From Drosophila miranda (lineage: Eukaryota; Arthropoda; Insecta; Diptera; Drosophilidae), in contig NC_046677.1 in the NCBI RefSeq assembly GCF_003369915.1, positions 17,688,913-17,752,912 on the forward strand: 64,000 nucleotides of DNA. Direction: 5' to 3'. Positions 1 to 11,267 of this stretch are shown in pieces. Position numbers and translations under genes: made by a program. Positions within the stretch are counted from its first letter, which is position 1. Every line of letters starts with the position of its first letter. Below the pieces are notes generated by a model. That model was not told the origin of the DNA. It saw only the letters and a program-made list of their open reading frames with translations, and did not search any database.

Positions 1-3000
1 CTTTTCACCCTTCGCCTGGCCATCGTCATCGTTGTCGTCGCCGTCGCCGTCGTCGTCGTGGCAGGATGTGGTGCTGTCGTTGTGTAAGTGGGCGTGACTG
101 TCTGCCAAATATGAGCACCGGAAATTAGCACACAACAGCCACGCCCTCGTGGGCGGCGGCGCAAATTGAATGGACTTGGTGGGGCGGGGGGACAAGCCCT
201 AACCGTATAATTACTTTCGTCCCAGAAGTGGGACAGGCCCATTGCTTTTAGTGCCTGTCCATCTCCAATGACCCGGCCGGATCACCGGATCTAAATTAAC
301 AAAAGGACTCAAATTAAAGGCTAATCAGGCACTTGTCCACTTGACCCAAGCGCAGCCCTGGGCCGCGCCACAAATGGATTTATGATGCGTTGCACAGCAA
401 ACAAACCTGCAGCCACTCGAAAACTTCACACATTTTTCAGCCAAGGCCCTCCATCTCCAAAGGGGGAGCTTTGCCAGCACAACTGCAATTCACTGGAGTT
501 CAACTTCAGCTTAAACTTTTACAATGATTCGGCTTCGGAATGCCTGTGGCAAGGAAGCTCTTGCGAGGATATTTCGAGCGGGGGCAGGGGCAGGGGCAGG
601 GGCATGCCACGATTATGTCAGCGTTTGATTGGCGTTCGTTGTTGAAAGGCGGAATGATTTTCTTCAGAGATGCTGGGTTTTCTTTTTCTGAATGCTACCG
701 ATTTTGCGATCATCAAAGGCACTTTGCGAAGGTCGAAGACTTAACAGATGTTAAAAAAGATCTTCAAAAAATATATCTCCAATAGACATAATTGAAATTA
801 ATATTAACTTAAGGCCTTCGGCTTGAAGATCGACTAATTTTTGACCTTTTTTCGTTTAAAAATTCTTTAAAAATAATGAAATATAATTAAAAGAGCAGTT
901 ACGGTCAGGGTTGTATTTCCACAAAGAGCGCAGATAGCACGTGGATTGGGTTCTTGAGTACTGAAACAGGAATCAGGGGGCTGTATAACAGAACCACAAG
1001 GTCCTTCTCGTCTAATGGGACCCTCGTATTTCTGTTATGATTTCCTACAAGACTGCAAGCGAGTTCGGGAATAAAAGAGCTGTATTTTCCTTTAAGTATA
1101 CCCATAATCAGGCCGCGCGTCATGCAGCAGCGCTCCTCGGTCGGTTGGGCGGGAGGAGGGCTGCATTTTGCCTGGGATGCGCAAGTAACGGCGTTCTGCT
1201 GGTGTCACACAAGCCTCTTGATGGTACAGTCACTTCCAAATATACAAAAAAACACATCAAAAAAATATACATATACCATTTATACAGGATCTTCTGGCCA
1301 GGGATCTCTTTCGAGGCCTGCTCGGTCGTATTTTGCGGTCTGTAGCGCTGCCTCCTGGCGATATACCCGCTTATTTCTGAAACTCTCAGCGGGCACAAGA
1401 GAAAACGGTCCCTCTCACAGAAAGAGAAAAATTCGTAAAGGGAAAACAAACTTTCTTCACACACACACAGAGGCACACAGGCCCACACACACAGCCTGGC
1501 ACAAAGTAAGGGAAAAATCCGTGCTGGAGCCGCAGCTGGAGGCCGAGCAGATGCAACTTTGCTTGCTTTTGTGATGCTGCAACTTCGTTTGCGCCCATTT
1601 GAAATTCAGCAATGTGTGAGTGGACGGGAGAGAGAGTGTGTGTGTGTGTGTGTGTGAGGCATACATTAGCATCTCTTGTGCCGTGTGTGCGGCTGCATAC
1701 ATTTAGGCGCGGACAAAGAAGAAATCCCGGGCAATGCAGTGCACAATTGCTTATGAAATTGAGCAAACAAAATTGCGGAATACTCGTACTGTAAATGGGA
1801 GCTAATGAGCCGAGACCCACTCAGGGGTTAATACGCAGTTCTGAAAGCCCCGCTCGAGCGCGTTCCTGTGCACGCCTTAACCCTCTACAGCCTGCAGCAG
1901 GAATGACTGATTGAGGAGCTGGCATAAAAAACATATTGATAAGAAAATGAATATTATATGAAAATACGAGGAATGGAAGACTGGACGATGATATGCATAC
2001 TACAAGATACCCTTTAATAAGTGTCCTAGTGTCTGACAATGAGAAAATTCAGGATCATAATATCTCATAGTAGCATCATAGTATCTCACGAGTCTCCCTA
2101 TAATTATAGATATAGCTCCGACTTTTGCCCAGTTCCAGCCTGAAGGAAGGGAGGGTTCCACTCTGCCAGGGAGTCTCACTGTTCTCTACTGTTCCATGAA
2201 TACAATATACCTTTGTGTTCTACGAGTAGCAGGTCTAAAAACGGCTCTGCCTTTATGGGACAACTCGCCATTCTTGAAGGAAACAAACTCATTAAAAGGT
2301 TTCTGGCCAGTCAGCCAGTCAGGCAGTCAACAACTTTGAGCCACAAAACAAGCCATTAAAAAATGTTTAGTACATTGACTGGGGCAGAGACAGCCACAGC
2401 TCCATCCCCTGGCCCCAGCCTCGGCCCCCAGAAACGGCAACAAACTGCCAAACAAGTTCGAAGGGCAAAAAGTGTAGAAAAAAAGCGTTCGCTCTGGCAA
2501 CGGCAACAACAAAATTGAAGGCAAATGTTTAGTGGAAGTTTAGGAGAGTTACGGAAAAAAGTTGGCCAGAAAAAGTGTCCCCAGGGTGCATTTGGCAGAA
2601 CGAGAAAACGGGGGCGAGCTCCGACCCCGCCCCCGCCTCCACCAACGCTCACCTGTCACGTGTACAACGCCGCCAGCGGCAGTTCTGACCCGAGAAGAGT
2701 GTCCTTCGGCCCTGCCTGCCGGTGTGTCCTTCCGAGCCGTGTTCATGTAAATTGAAAACAGTCACCAAACGGCATTAAGAAGGCGAATGAGGCCCGAATG
2801 GGAGGGCCTCTGTCTGTCTGTGTCTGTGTGTGTCTGTGTGTGTGTGTGTGTGTCCGTGCAGGCGAGGAAATGTACATTAAATTAAAAATTAACTGTCGCC
2901 AGGGATAAATTGTCGAACGACGCGACAGGCAACAGGCAATAATTGTTGCTTAAATGAAGGATCTTCGTGGGACAGAGTCGCGAAAGGTGGCTCATAAATG

Positions 3001-3239
3001 AGTGACGCACGAGTTTCAATCTGGAAAAAATCAATTCCAGGTATTCTTGGATCCACTCGTATCAGGTGATCTAGGAATTAAAAGGAGAATTAACTTGTGT
3101 TACAGCATATGTACCCATTTTTCATATTATATGTATATTTGTATTACGCAAGCAAAACGACTCAAATGATTTCCAATAAGAGCAGCATCGCACTTCTACT
3201 CAATAATAAGTTAATCTACATATGTATGCACATATATAG
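1..3239. other. Non-coding flank with simple repeats
   Basis: I see no convincing gene in this stretch. The open frames are short, start at non-ATG codons or lie over simple sequence, and show no domain. It holds CAGGGG repeats at about 576-603, a TG run at about 1634-1656, a second TG-rich run at about 2813-2853, and AT-rich unique sequence between them. Such sequence is normal for Drosophila intergenic DNA or a long intron. Confidence 0.6.
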
Positions 3240-4220
3240 CAAATATGTATACAAATGCTTTATTACGGTGAGAGCGCTCTCGAGCGGTGCAAATGTTCTC
3301 TCACCCACGCTCTCTTCAGCTACTTTTGCTTATGCTTGTCTCTGCTTCTTGTCTTCACCCTCTGCTACTGCAAAATGAGATCAATTGAGTAATTTTACCA
3401 TTCGCTGCACCTACACCGCGGACTGTAACTCTCTCACCAGATTCTACATCTCACTCACACTCCCACGCTCTTTTGATCTCTCTTTGCAGTAGCAGAGGAA
3501 CAAGACAATGATCATGACGAAATTATGCAAGGCGCTCTCTTTACGGTTCTTATTTTGCTTAGTACAAAAGCACTTTTCGTTTTTCTATCCATCTCTCCTC
3601 ATACACGGCGTCAAAGCGCTCTCAGCAGTGCTGAGACCCGGTCGCGCTTAGTTCCTCTCAGCCAAGGTGCGCTCTTAACTCGCCCCCGCTTCAGTTCATT
3701 GCTCTCACAACACGTGAAGTAAGAAGAGAAGATTAACTGGAATAGAATCTTGAGCGCTTAAAATATCACCCACGCTCTCTCCATCTCCCCATACCGCCCC
3801 ACAGAGCATAGATAATGAACAATAGACGATAGCAACAACAACAAACGCACTCACATTGCAAAAGCAAAGACGCTCTTAACTTTTTTTCTCAGCTTCGAGT
3901 CAATGCACTGTTCAAAAATGAGAGAAGAGAGGAAACGCAATGCAAATATTGCCGGCTAGAGATCCTCTCAGCGAAGGTGCGATATTACACGGCATTATTA
4001 ACTGTTCGCCCCCCCCTTCAGGTCTTCAAATTAATAAACCTTTTCTTTACTGATGATCTCATCAATGCACTGCCCATCTCCACCCACCCCACCCGTCTAG
4101 AGCATAAGCTAACGCAACTGCAAGCACTCACGCACACACAGAAAAAGTAAAAAGAGAGCGCTAATGCTCTCACCTATTACGTTTCGTTCACCTACGAGTG
4201 ACCGAATGCTGTGTCAAATT

Positions 4221-4635
4221 TGAGTGGGAGAGAGAGCAACTATAAAGAAGATCAAAGAACAAACGCATTTGCGCCGCTCTCACTTTCATTTTTTCACCCG
4301 GTCGAAGCGCGCGCTCGGTCGTCAGCTCCGCGTTTCAATCCGAGAAAATGCGGAAAATGGTGAAAAATCCAGCGGGAAAAATGGCATGCAGGTGTGTGAA
4401 GTGTAGTTTAGTGTAGTGGTGCAGTAATTAGACATAAATATGCAAAAAAAGTTTCTTAATTCACGAAAATTTGTGGAATAAAAGGCGGGGGCGCAATAAG
4501 AGGCAGAAGGAGGAAAAATGGCGGCAAAAATTCAGCTCAACGAAGGAAAATTTCGGCAGTTTGTGATATATCTGTATATATTTGATATGTATGCAGATAA
4601 ACATATTTTTTTTTGCATAATTTCTTTTTTTTCAT
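4221..4635 (+). repeat. GAGA/CACCCGGTC repeat, unit 1
   Basis: This is the longest unit of the diverged duplication. In order it has GAGAGAGAGC, an ATAAAG box near 4240, the block TTTCATTTTTTCACCCGGTC, GTCAGCTCCGCG, an A-rich leader, CTCAACGAAGGAAAA and a TTTGCATAATTT tail. The order of GAGA sites, A/T box, initiator-like TCAG and A-rich leader looks like a fly promoter, but no downstream coding exon could be found. Confidence 0.55.
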
Positions 4636-4700
4636 GTGTGAAAACTTAAAAGGTTTGTGTTTTCGGTTGTCTAGCTTTATTTCGTTTTCGCAAAAGTAGC

Positions 4701-4950
4701 TGAAGAGAGAGTGCGTGAGAGAGCAATTAGGAACAGAAGCAGGCGATCAAAGAATGAACGAATTTGCGCCGCTCTCTCTTTCATTTTTTCACCCGGTCAA
4801 AGAGCGCTTTCGGAAGTCAGCTCCGGGCAGGGCGGGGGCGCCAAAACTGCAGCTCAACGAAGGAAAAGTGCGGCAATGTGTGATATGCATGTGTTTTTGA
4901 TATATATGCAGTAAACATATTTATTTTTTTTTGCATAATTTTTTGTTTTG
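4701..4950 (+). repeat. GAGA/CACCCGGTC repeat, unit 2
   Basis: This is a second copy of the unit at 4221-4635, in the same orientation. The shared blocks include TTTGCGCCGCTCTC, the identical TTTCATTTTTTCACCCGGTC, GTCAGCTCCG, GGGCGGGGGCGC, CTCAACGAAGGAAAA and TTTGCATAATTTT. It is shorter because about 160 bases after the CAGCTCCG block are absent. The level of divergence suggests an old duplication or two old insertions of one element. Confidence 0.55.
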
Positions 4951-5480
4951 TGGTCCCTTTCCCACTCTCATTCCTCGAGAGTAGTAGCGGAATGCTGTGA
5001 AGAAGAGAATCAAAACGGAATGAGTGCTCTCGTTCCGAGCAGAAGTTTTGAGCTCCCAGCGCCGATGCCGACGGAAAAACAGTATCATAGAAAAGATCGT
5101 GAAAAATAGACAAAAATGTTCGGGAAATTATATAAAAACCCGTGTGATAAGTGTAGCAAGTGTTTCTAATGAAAATGTGCCAGAAAAGTCTGGTAAAACG
5201 GTGGAAAAATGGTGAAAAGCCGAAATGTGATGAATAGTGGTCGAAATGGCAAGAAAATTCAAGGCCACGAGTGTGGAGAGCCTAATGCTTGGGAATAATT
5301 AAAGAAAAGATCGTAGAAAGTGTAAAAATGGAGTAAGGAAACATTTGAGCGAAAATCACGGCACCAAGGCATGATGTCACCTTTGAGTTTGAGTTTTTTT
5401 CTGCCTCTCTTTCTGCGAGAGTTAGAGCGAAGCGGAATGGTCAGCAGTTTGTTGATTAAAACGAAAGGTGAGTCTGCACC

Positions 5481-7299
5481 GCACATCACATGATATTTTT
5501 AGCTCTATATTTTATTGGAATTATTATGTATGGAGAATAGGCGGCGGTTTGGGGGGAATTGCATTTAAAAATACCTGCACCTTTGTTAATAGATCCATCT
5601 GAAACACACACAAATACCCCAAATAAACAAGGGAATATTATATATTTTTACCAAACCTGTACCTGTACCTGTACCAGTGCCTCTCGCCACTGACTCGCTT
5701 GTGTTTTGTTGAAGGAGAACTAGCTCTTCAGATATGCTCTTAAAGATGCACGCCCTTCTCCATTCGGAGTATTCATTTTCATTCATACATGTACAATATT
5801 CATCGAGGGCAGTCGTGCAAATCTAGAAATAAACTTCAAAGCATTTAACATTTGCTCAGTGACCAAGAACGCCCCCCCGCCCCCCTGGTTCGCCTGGCGA
5901 TGTAATCTACACAATGTCCTGGTCGAGTTTTAATTGCTATGACACTGCCAAGACACGGCTGACTGGATAATGGGAGGAAGGAGGATTGCGATTGGGAGTG
6001 GGAGGGGGAGTGGGATGGGGCTGGCTCAGGTCAGGTCAGGTCTGGATAGAGTCCTTGGGCTTGGGCTTGGACTTGCTGTCCGTTTGCTGTTGTCGTTTTC
6101 TAATTTGATAAAGATAAAAATCATTTTATAAATGGCGTCGCCCGGTACTGGCGATGCCGTCAAGTGAGCATGGCCCTGACAGACACGGAAGAGAGGACGG
6201 TGGACAGTCACTCCCTGGTCCTTGGTCCCTGGCTCGGGACACGCTCTCGCAGCTCGTTGGCTGCTCCTTAATTGAATGCTCATTTCAACAAGCTACGCTC
6301 CGGCTCTCTAGCGTCGCCGGCTTTAATTGCATTTTTATTTCATTTCCCAGCAATTATCGCAAGTTCGTGTGCAAATTTTATAAACTGAAGGAAGGGGGGG
6401 CAGCGCCAGAGCCAGAAGCGTCGAGGTGCTGCCACCTGGCAACATCCCGAAGCCAAAAGGTCAATCGTGTCATGAGTGTACGAGTATCTGTAGCCGCAAC
6501 CCGCAGCCCGCCACCAGCCACCAGCCACTAGCCATGTGCAACTAGTACTACGAGTACCCGTAGTACTCGTACTCGCCATGTGAGTGTGAGTGTGAGTGTG
6601 CGGTCGGTTGGTCCGATGTCCTGCAAACCGTAATTAAAGGCAGCCAGGACTTGTAGCCAGCTCCTTCCTTCGTTGCTGTTACTGATATTTATTGTCGTTG
6701 CTGCGCTTTCTGCTCTCTCTCTCTCTCTTATTGTCAGTGCAACTCCAAGTTGCCGCTGCTGTTGTTACTGCGAGTTGTTAGCAAAGCAATTAGCATGAGT
6801 TTGCTATTGCAACACACGGCCGGAGACGACACGGCGACCTCTGTTCTGGCACCTGCTGAAAGTTTTACCGTTACGTTACGGCTAACCAAAGCCGGAGGCA
6901 ACTTCCCGATGCTGCAGCCAGCAAATAAGAATTTAATTTATTTACTCTGCAGCAGGCCAAGTGCCGGCTAATGGCCATGTAGCATTTAGCACTTGGCAAA
7001 CAAATCAAACGTAAGTGAAACTTATGAAAGGTAACCCAATCCCTGCCAGGGAGCCTGTATCATGGCAGGATCAAAGCGGTGCATTTAAAAAATTATTATG
7101 ATTGTCTCTGTAAGAGGCACGTTTTGATCCCCTGACTGGATACGAATCTGTTGGTAATGGTTTACAGGGGACTCTAGATATCTACAGCCACAAAGGCTAA
7201 CTCGTTTATTGGTTACCCTGTTACTTGCTGTCTTTTATTGCATATTGGATGGAACATGAAAACCTGTAAAGACCCGTGATCGTGTGTTTTGGCAGAGCA
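5481..7299. other. Non-coding stretch
   Basis: I see no gene here. It has short tandem runs (ACCTGT near 5656, GGTCAGGTCAGG near 6029, CCACCAGCCACCAG near 6509, GTGAGT near 6580, CT near 6714). The open frames lie over these repeats and are not supported by a domain or splice structure. Confidence 0.55.
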
Positions 7300-7562
7300 G
7301 CGCTGCCACTGCACTGTTAGGGTGTTAACAGCGCTCTGTTGCCAACTCGCTCTCTTTTCTGCTCTCACGGCGCTCATCGTTTGGTGGGCTGTAAGCTAGA
7401 TTTGGATACGATCCCATCCCCGCTGTCGTGTTTCTTTCACTGTTAAGCTGTTAACAGCGCTCTGTTGCGCTCTTACGATCCACACGGCACTCACTGTTGG
7501 GTGGGCTATAAGCTAGATTTTAATACGATCCCACCCCCACTACAATCTGCCGTTTTTCTTTT
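7300..7562. repeat. Tandem pair of a GTTAACAGCGCTCTGTT repeat
   Basis: Two diverged copies lie head to tail with a period of about 126 bases; the shared GTTAAC sites are at 7324 and 7450. Both copies contain GTTAACAGCGCTCTGTTGC, then an ACGGC(G/A)CTCA block, then GGTGGGCT(G/A)TAAGCTAG, then ATACGATCCCA(T/C)CCCC. Related GTTAAC/CTGTTA sequence recurs near 11030-11215 and 52378-52735, so this belongs to a dispersed family. No reading frame is present. Confidence 0.7.
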
Positions 7563-9070
7563 GCCTTTGTAGATCTACCACAAAAATACATGGAGGGGAA
7601 TATGTTTTGGAACCAATGCACCCTGACCTCTCTGGCGGTCTCTACGTTGGATAACGACGTTTCAAACCGGCCTACTAAAAGCACTGTGGAATGGGCGCGG
7701 TAAGTAAAACAATTACCGTATATGTAGGTGCATAAAAATACTGATTCCAAAAGTTTAAAAGGGGCTCTGAGACAAACCAAAATCTTATCGGTGATTTATA
7801 AATTAAAAAAAAAAGAAATGCCATCAATTATGGAATTTAAAGCCCAACGTGTGATGCAGGGAGTGTCAAATCAGGTTTCAGGTAATTTTTAATACACCTA
7901 CTGGAACCTAGAACAGCTTCCTTTGTGCCCCTAATAGTATATGAATATATGAATATTAATTTAGGCCAATAATTAGCCCATTTGTGGGGCACTTCCTCAC
8001 TGTTAGAGGCAGCCGAGCCTCTGATTTCACATTTAGGAATAAAATTCCACCATTGCTAGATTTTACTTAAGGGTTTTTTTCTTTCGATGGTTGAGGCCTT
8101 GAATAACAGATCATTCAAGACCATTCAGGTAGACTTTCTCAAAAGTGATTATGGAAAAATGTCTCTTAGAGGCTGCCACTCCTGAAACAAAAGCCTGTCT
8201 TGGTATGCTCCCGTTTCATTTCATTCAGTTAGGCACAAGTTAAATACCTGGGAAAATGGCTAATTTAAAGCACATTAAAGCCGCATCTGTGTGTGCCCAA
8301 GTTTGGGAGGAAACCTTGTTTTCCATGTCCTAAGCTCCCTTCAAAAGAAAAACCTCAATATGCATCGCAAAGTTCCTGTCCGTTTGATCTATTCTCAGCC
8401 ATTTTTCACATTCAGTTTTCGCCGCTGCGATTCCCTTTGAAAGTTCTGCTGCCATTTTCCCATTTTGCCATTTTCCCAGCAACGGCTTCGATTTAGTACA
8501 ACTTTCTCAGCCCCGGACCACAAAGACTAAGCCGTCTCATCACTCTCTTCTTGGGCGGTAACCTTCAACACCTTTTAAGCCGCTTGGCCTGTCCTTCGAT
8601 ACCCCGGGGGGCCCTCCGTCCTCTGTCTCCACCGAAAAAAGCTGTTGCTTTGTCCTGGCCCTCTTCTATTGCGTTTTTTATTCACTCGATGGGGAGTTGC
8701 CATCCCGCAAAGGATTTCGCTTGGGTGCATTTCGAGCGCATGGATGGGGTTGGGGGTTGGGGGTTGGGGGAGTGTCTGGCATTTGGTTTGATTTTGGTGG
8801 CTGCACCTTCCCCTAGCCCCTTCATCGTAGATTATGCAAAAAGTTTTTCATTAATGTAGGATTTAGATATTTTTTCACGCTCTGTAACTGCTTTTCCTGC
8901 TCTCCTCCTTCCTGGTCCCCCCCCTGAGCTTTCCCGGTGCCCATTTTTTCGCACAGTTTCCCTCGTTTCGTTTTTCCCCATTCGACTATTCGACTATTCT
9001 CTTTGGCTTTTGGCTTTTTTTCCTGCGTTCTGGTTGTTGACAACGCAACTTTGGTCCCAGGATACGGTAA
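7563..9070. other. Non-coding stretch
   Basis: No gene is supported. The sequence is mostly unique, with a TTGGGGG repeat near 8750-8770. Opposed open frames at about 8822-9368 overlap each other on both strands and arise from the low-complexity GCACCATGCC run, so I do not regard them as coding. Confidence 0.5.
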
Positions 9071-9078
9071 CTTTTGTG

Positions 9079-9122
9079 CACCATGCCGCACCATGCCGCA
9101 CCATGCCGCACCATGCCGCACC
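9079..9122. repeat. 10-bp tandem repeat (CACCATGCCG)
   Basis: Four near-perfect copies of a CACCATGCCG unit lie end to end, followed by degenerate GCAC(C/T)GC units to about 9160. It is a short minisatellite. The in-frame Met/His/Pro/Cys reading in several frames is a by-product of the repeat. Confidence 0.8.
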
Positions 9123-9455
9123 GCACTGCCACGCACCGCAGTGCCGCACAGCGAGCGCCGAGCTCCAGCGCACTGCAATGAAAGTTGGCACCACCGCAAA
9201 ACACAGATACACAGATACACAGATACGTTCGGATGGATGGATAGACAGCTAGACAAACACTTAACAACAGAACCCATGAAGACGCCACAAAGCGAATTTG
9301 CCTTCCCCAAATCCGAAAAGCCAAACAAAGAGTGGATTAAAACGGAAGTCTTCTGCGTTTCAAGCTAGTTTTTATAGTTTTTGTTTTTTCTAGATTTTTC
9401 TAGAGGGTGGTGGCAAAATTGAGATATATCTAGGAATTTATATATTTTTTAAACT

Positions 9456-9662
9456 AGACATAGATTTAGACCATTTGTCGTTTAAAAAATTGCAGAAAAT
9501 AATGCCATAAAGTAGGGCTTGTACAAATTAGCAAATCTTATAGAAAATTGATTAACTTATGGGTTAAAAGTAGTTTTCTTTGGAAAACGCGATGGAAAGG
9601 TTCCTAAAACAGCAGTAAACTAAAAAGTTAGGACTGTGTCAATATTTAGGTCCAGCACTGTA
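9456..9662 (-). mobile_element. Tc1-like terminal-repeat fragment, copy 1
   Basis: Read on the minus strand, this begins at a TA followed by CAGTGCTGGACCTAAATA. It continues through a stretch that matches, in the same order, the sequence at 38250-38460 read on the plus strand: shared AAACAGCAGTAAACT (revcomp), CGATGGAAA, and a CCATTTNNCGTTTAAAAAA block. A TA-flanked CAGTGC(T/C)GGAC end is typical of Tc1/mariner elements. No transposase reading frame is left. The inner boundary was set by loss of similarity and is approximate. Confidence 0.55.
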
Positions 9663-9769
9663 CATAGATACTGTGGATATTTCTGTAGAATATGTGGCAC
9701 CTTTTTCAAGAACCTTTCAAGAAGATTTTGCGTACATTTTCTTTATAGATCTTTTTTTTTTTAAACTGG

Positions 9770-10095
9770 AAGTCTTCTCCATGGTCTTTTCCATAGTCTT
9801 CTGCATAGTCTTCTCCACAGTCTTCTCCTTAGTCTTCTCCATAGTCTTCTCCATGGTCTCCTCCATAGTCTCCTCCATAGTCTTCTCCACAGTCTTCTCC
9901 TTAGTCTTCTGCATAGTCTTCTCCTTAGTCTTCTCCATGGTCTTCTCCAGAGTCTCCTCCTTAGCCTTCTCCATAGTCTTCTCCACAGTCTTCTCCTTAG
10001 TCTTCTCCATAGTCTTCTCCATGGTCTTCTCCACAGTCTTCTCCCTAGTCTTCTCCATGGTCTTCTCTATAGCCTTCTCCCTACTCTTCCCTCCA
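9770..10095. repeat. 12-bp minisatellite (GTCTTCTCCATA)
   Basis: About 27 imperfect copies of a 12-base unit, GTCTTCTCCATA with C/A/G variants, run without a break. Because 12 is a multiple of three, several frames stay open. The minus strand reads as repeating Glu-Lys-Thr-Met and the plus strand as Phe-Ser-x-Val. Neither long frame has other support (no family, no intron, and the minus frame opens at GTG), so I call it a repeat rather than a gene. Confidence 0.8.
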
Positions 10096-11029
10096 GTCAC
10101 TCCTTACAGTGCCCTCAATTCCTGCTGCCCCATCGCTGGCTCCTTGGCTGCCTTCCAATTAATTTATTAACGAGTTCCTTCATTTCTCTCAGTGAGCCGC
10201 CACATACAGTTTTTCTTTTAATTTTTTTTCTGCACATCCCCAAACATAACTTGGACTTTCTTTCCGCTCTTACATATACACACACATATGTACATGTGTA
10301 TATGTGTATGTGTATCCTTTTTTTTCGTATCTGATTCTGGTTTTGGTGGTTGTTTCTTTGGAGACACTTTTGCCGCTTTGCAGTGCAAATTGTTGGGTTT
10401 TTCCAGTTCTATTCTTGTAGATTTTTTTTGTGTGTGGTTTTTATTTTCCTTTTTTTTTTTCTTTCTTTTGTGGTGTTTTCGATTTGTCCTGGCCCCTCGA
10501 CTCTCTGCTTCCGCGCTTCAGCATTTATTTGAGTGTGTAAACTTTTGCTACTTGCATTTTTTTTTTTTTGGGATTTTCTGTGGCAATTTCACAGTTGGAT
10601 CCCCCATCCCCCCACCGCCAACCCCATCGTCCCAGCCCCTTGCCAACTTTGATAGTTTTGTCAAAAGTTTTTATTGCGATTTGTTGCAGCTGCAAGTCGA
10701 AGTCCTGTAAAAGTAATGCTCATCCCAAAAGAAAGGCAACAAAAATGAATGAAAATACTGGAATTCCCCAATTGATATTTTCTGTGTGAGATCTTTTGGT
10801 GGATTCAGGCAGAGGAATCGACGGGAATAATGCTTTCAAGTGATTTTTATAGCAGATACAAGTTTTCATCATAAATGAGGCTTATAGAAGATAATTGTAT
10901 TCCCATATTTGTTGTGTATTTGTTGTGTCTTTCATTGCTTAGTAGTATATATGTATCGTTGTGTATGTGTATTAAGCTCTCGTAGCTGCTCTGTGAGTTT
11001 CTCTCTTACAAGCTAAGGCCGCCCGGAGC
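10096..11029. other. Non-coding stretch
   Basis: No gene is seen. It contains an alternating ATATGTGTATGTGT run near 10278-10316, long T runs near 10320, 10440 and 10558, and AT-rich unique sequence. It lies downstream of the 3' end of the LRR gene. Confidence 0.55.
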
Positions 11030-11215
11030 CGAGTGGATCGTGTGCTTCGTGTGGATCGTGATAACAGTGCCAGACCGCTCTCACAGCGCGCTGTTAGAGA
11101 GCGCTACAGCTGGCTGTTAACTGAGAGCGGCAGCCGGTAGCTGTTAACATGGAGTGCTGTTACCGCGCTGTTAGGTTGCCCTGTTAAAGCTGTTCCCCTG
11201 CACAAACAGCATCCA
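11030..11215. repeat. GTTAAC/CTGTTA dispersed repeat, copy
   Basis: This segment has two GTGGATCGTG motifs, a series of CTGTTA/TAACAG motifs, two GTTAAC palindromes, and ends in a CCCTGTTAAAGCTGTTCCCC block. The same order (GTGGATCGT, repeated CTGTTAG, CCCTGTTACAGCTGTTACCC) appears at 52378-52735, and the GTTAACAGC core also occurs at 7300-7562. It lies just 3' of the LRR gene. No coding capacity is visible. Confidence 0.6.
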
Positions 11216-11267
11216 CTTTAAATATTTCTTAGCTAAATCGAATGTTTCTTCCTGGCTTTGGTTCACT

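Larger units (their letters stand above)
3240..5480. other. GAGA-rich segment of diverged promoter-like duplicates
   Basis: About 2.2 kb is dense in CTCTC/GAGAG motifs, the core of GAGA-factor sites, mixed with A-rich stretches. At least three related units can be lined up: about 4221-4635, 4701-4950 and 4960-5260. The first two share a GAGAG block, a block reading TTTGCGCCGCTCTC followed by TTTCATTTTTTCACCCGGTC, a segment reading CAGCTC, then CTCAACGAAGGAAAA and TTTGCATAATTT. The second unit lacks an internal part of the first. The stretch ends near 5467 in a good splice-donor consensus (AAAG|GTGAGT). No protein is encoded. It could be a nest of retrotransposon ends or a non-coding promoter and first exon. 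Confidence 0.5.

Noticed and set aside
8822-9368. Overlapping Cys/His-rich frames on both strands
   Set aside because: They come from the CACCATGCCG repeat and GC-rich flanks; frames on both strands are equally open.
9673-10170. 165-codon plus frame and opposing 127-codon minus frame
   Set aside because: Both are products of the 12-base minisatellite; neither has flanking support.
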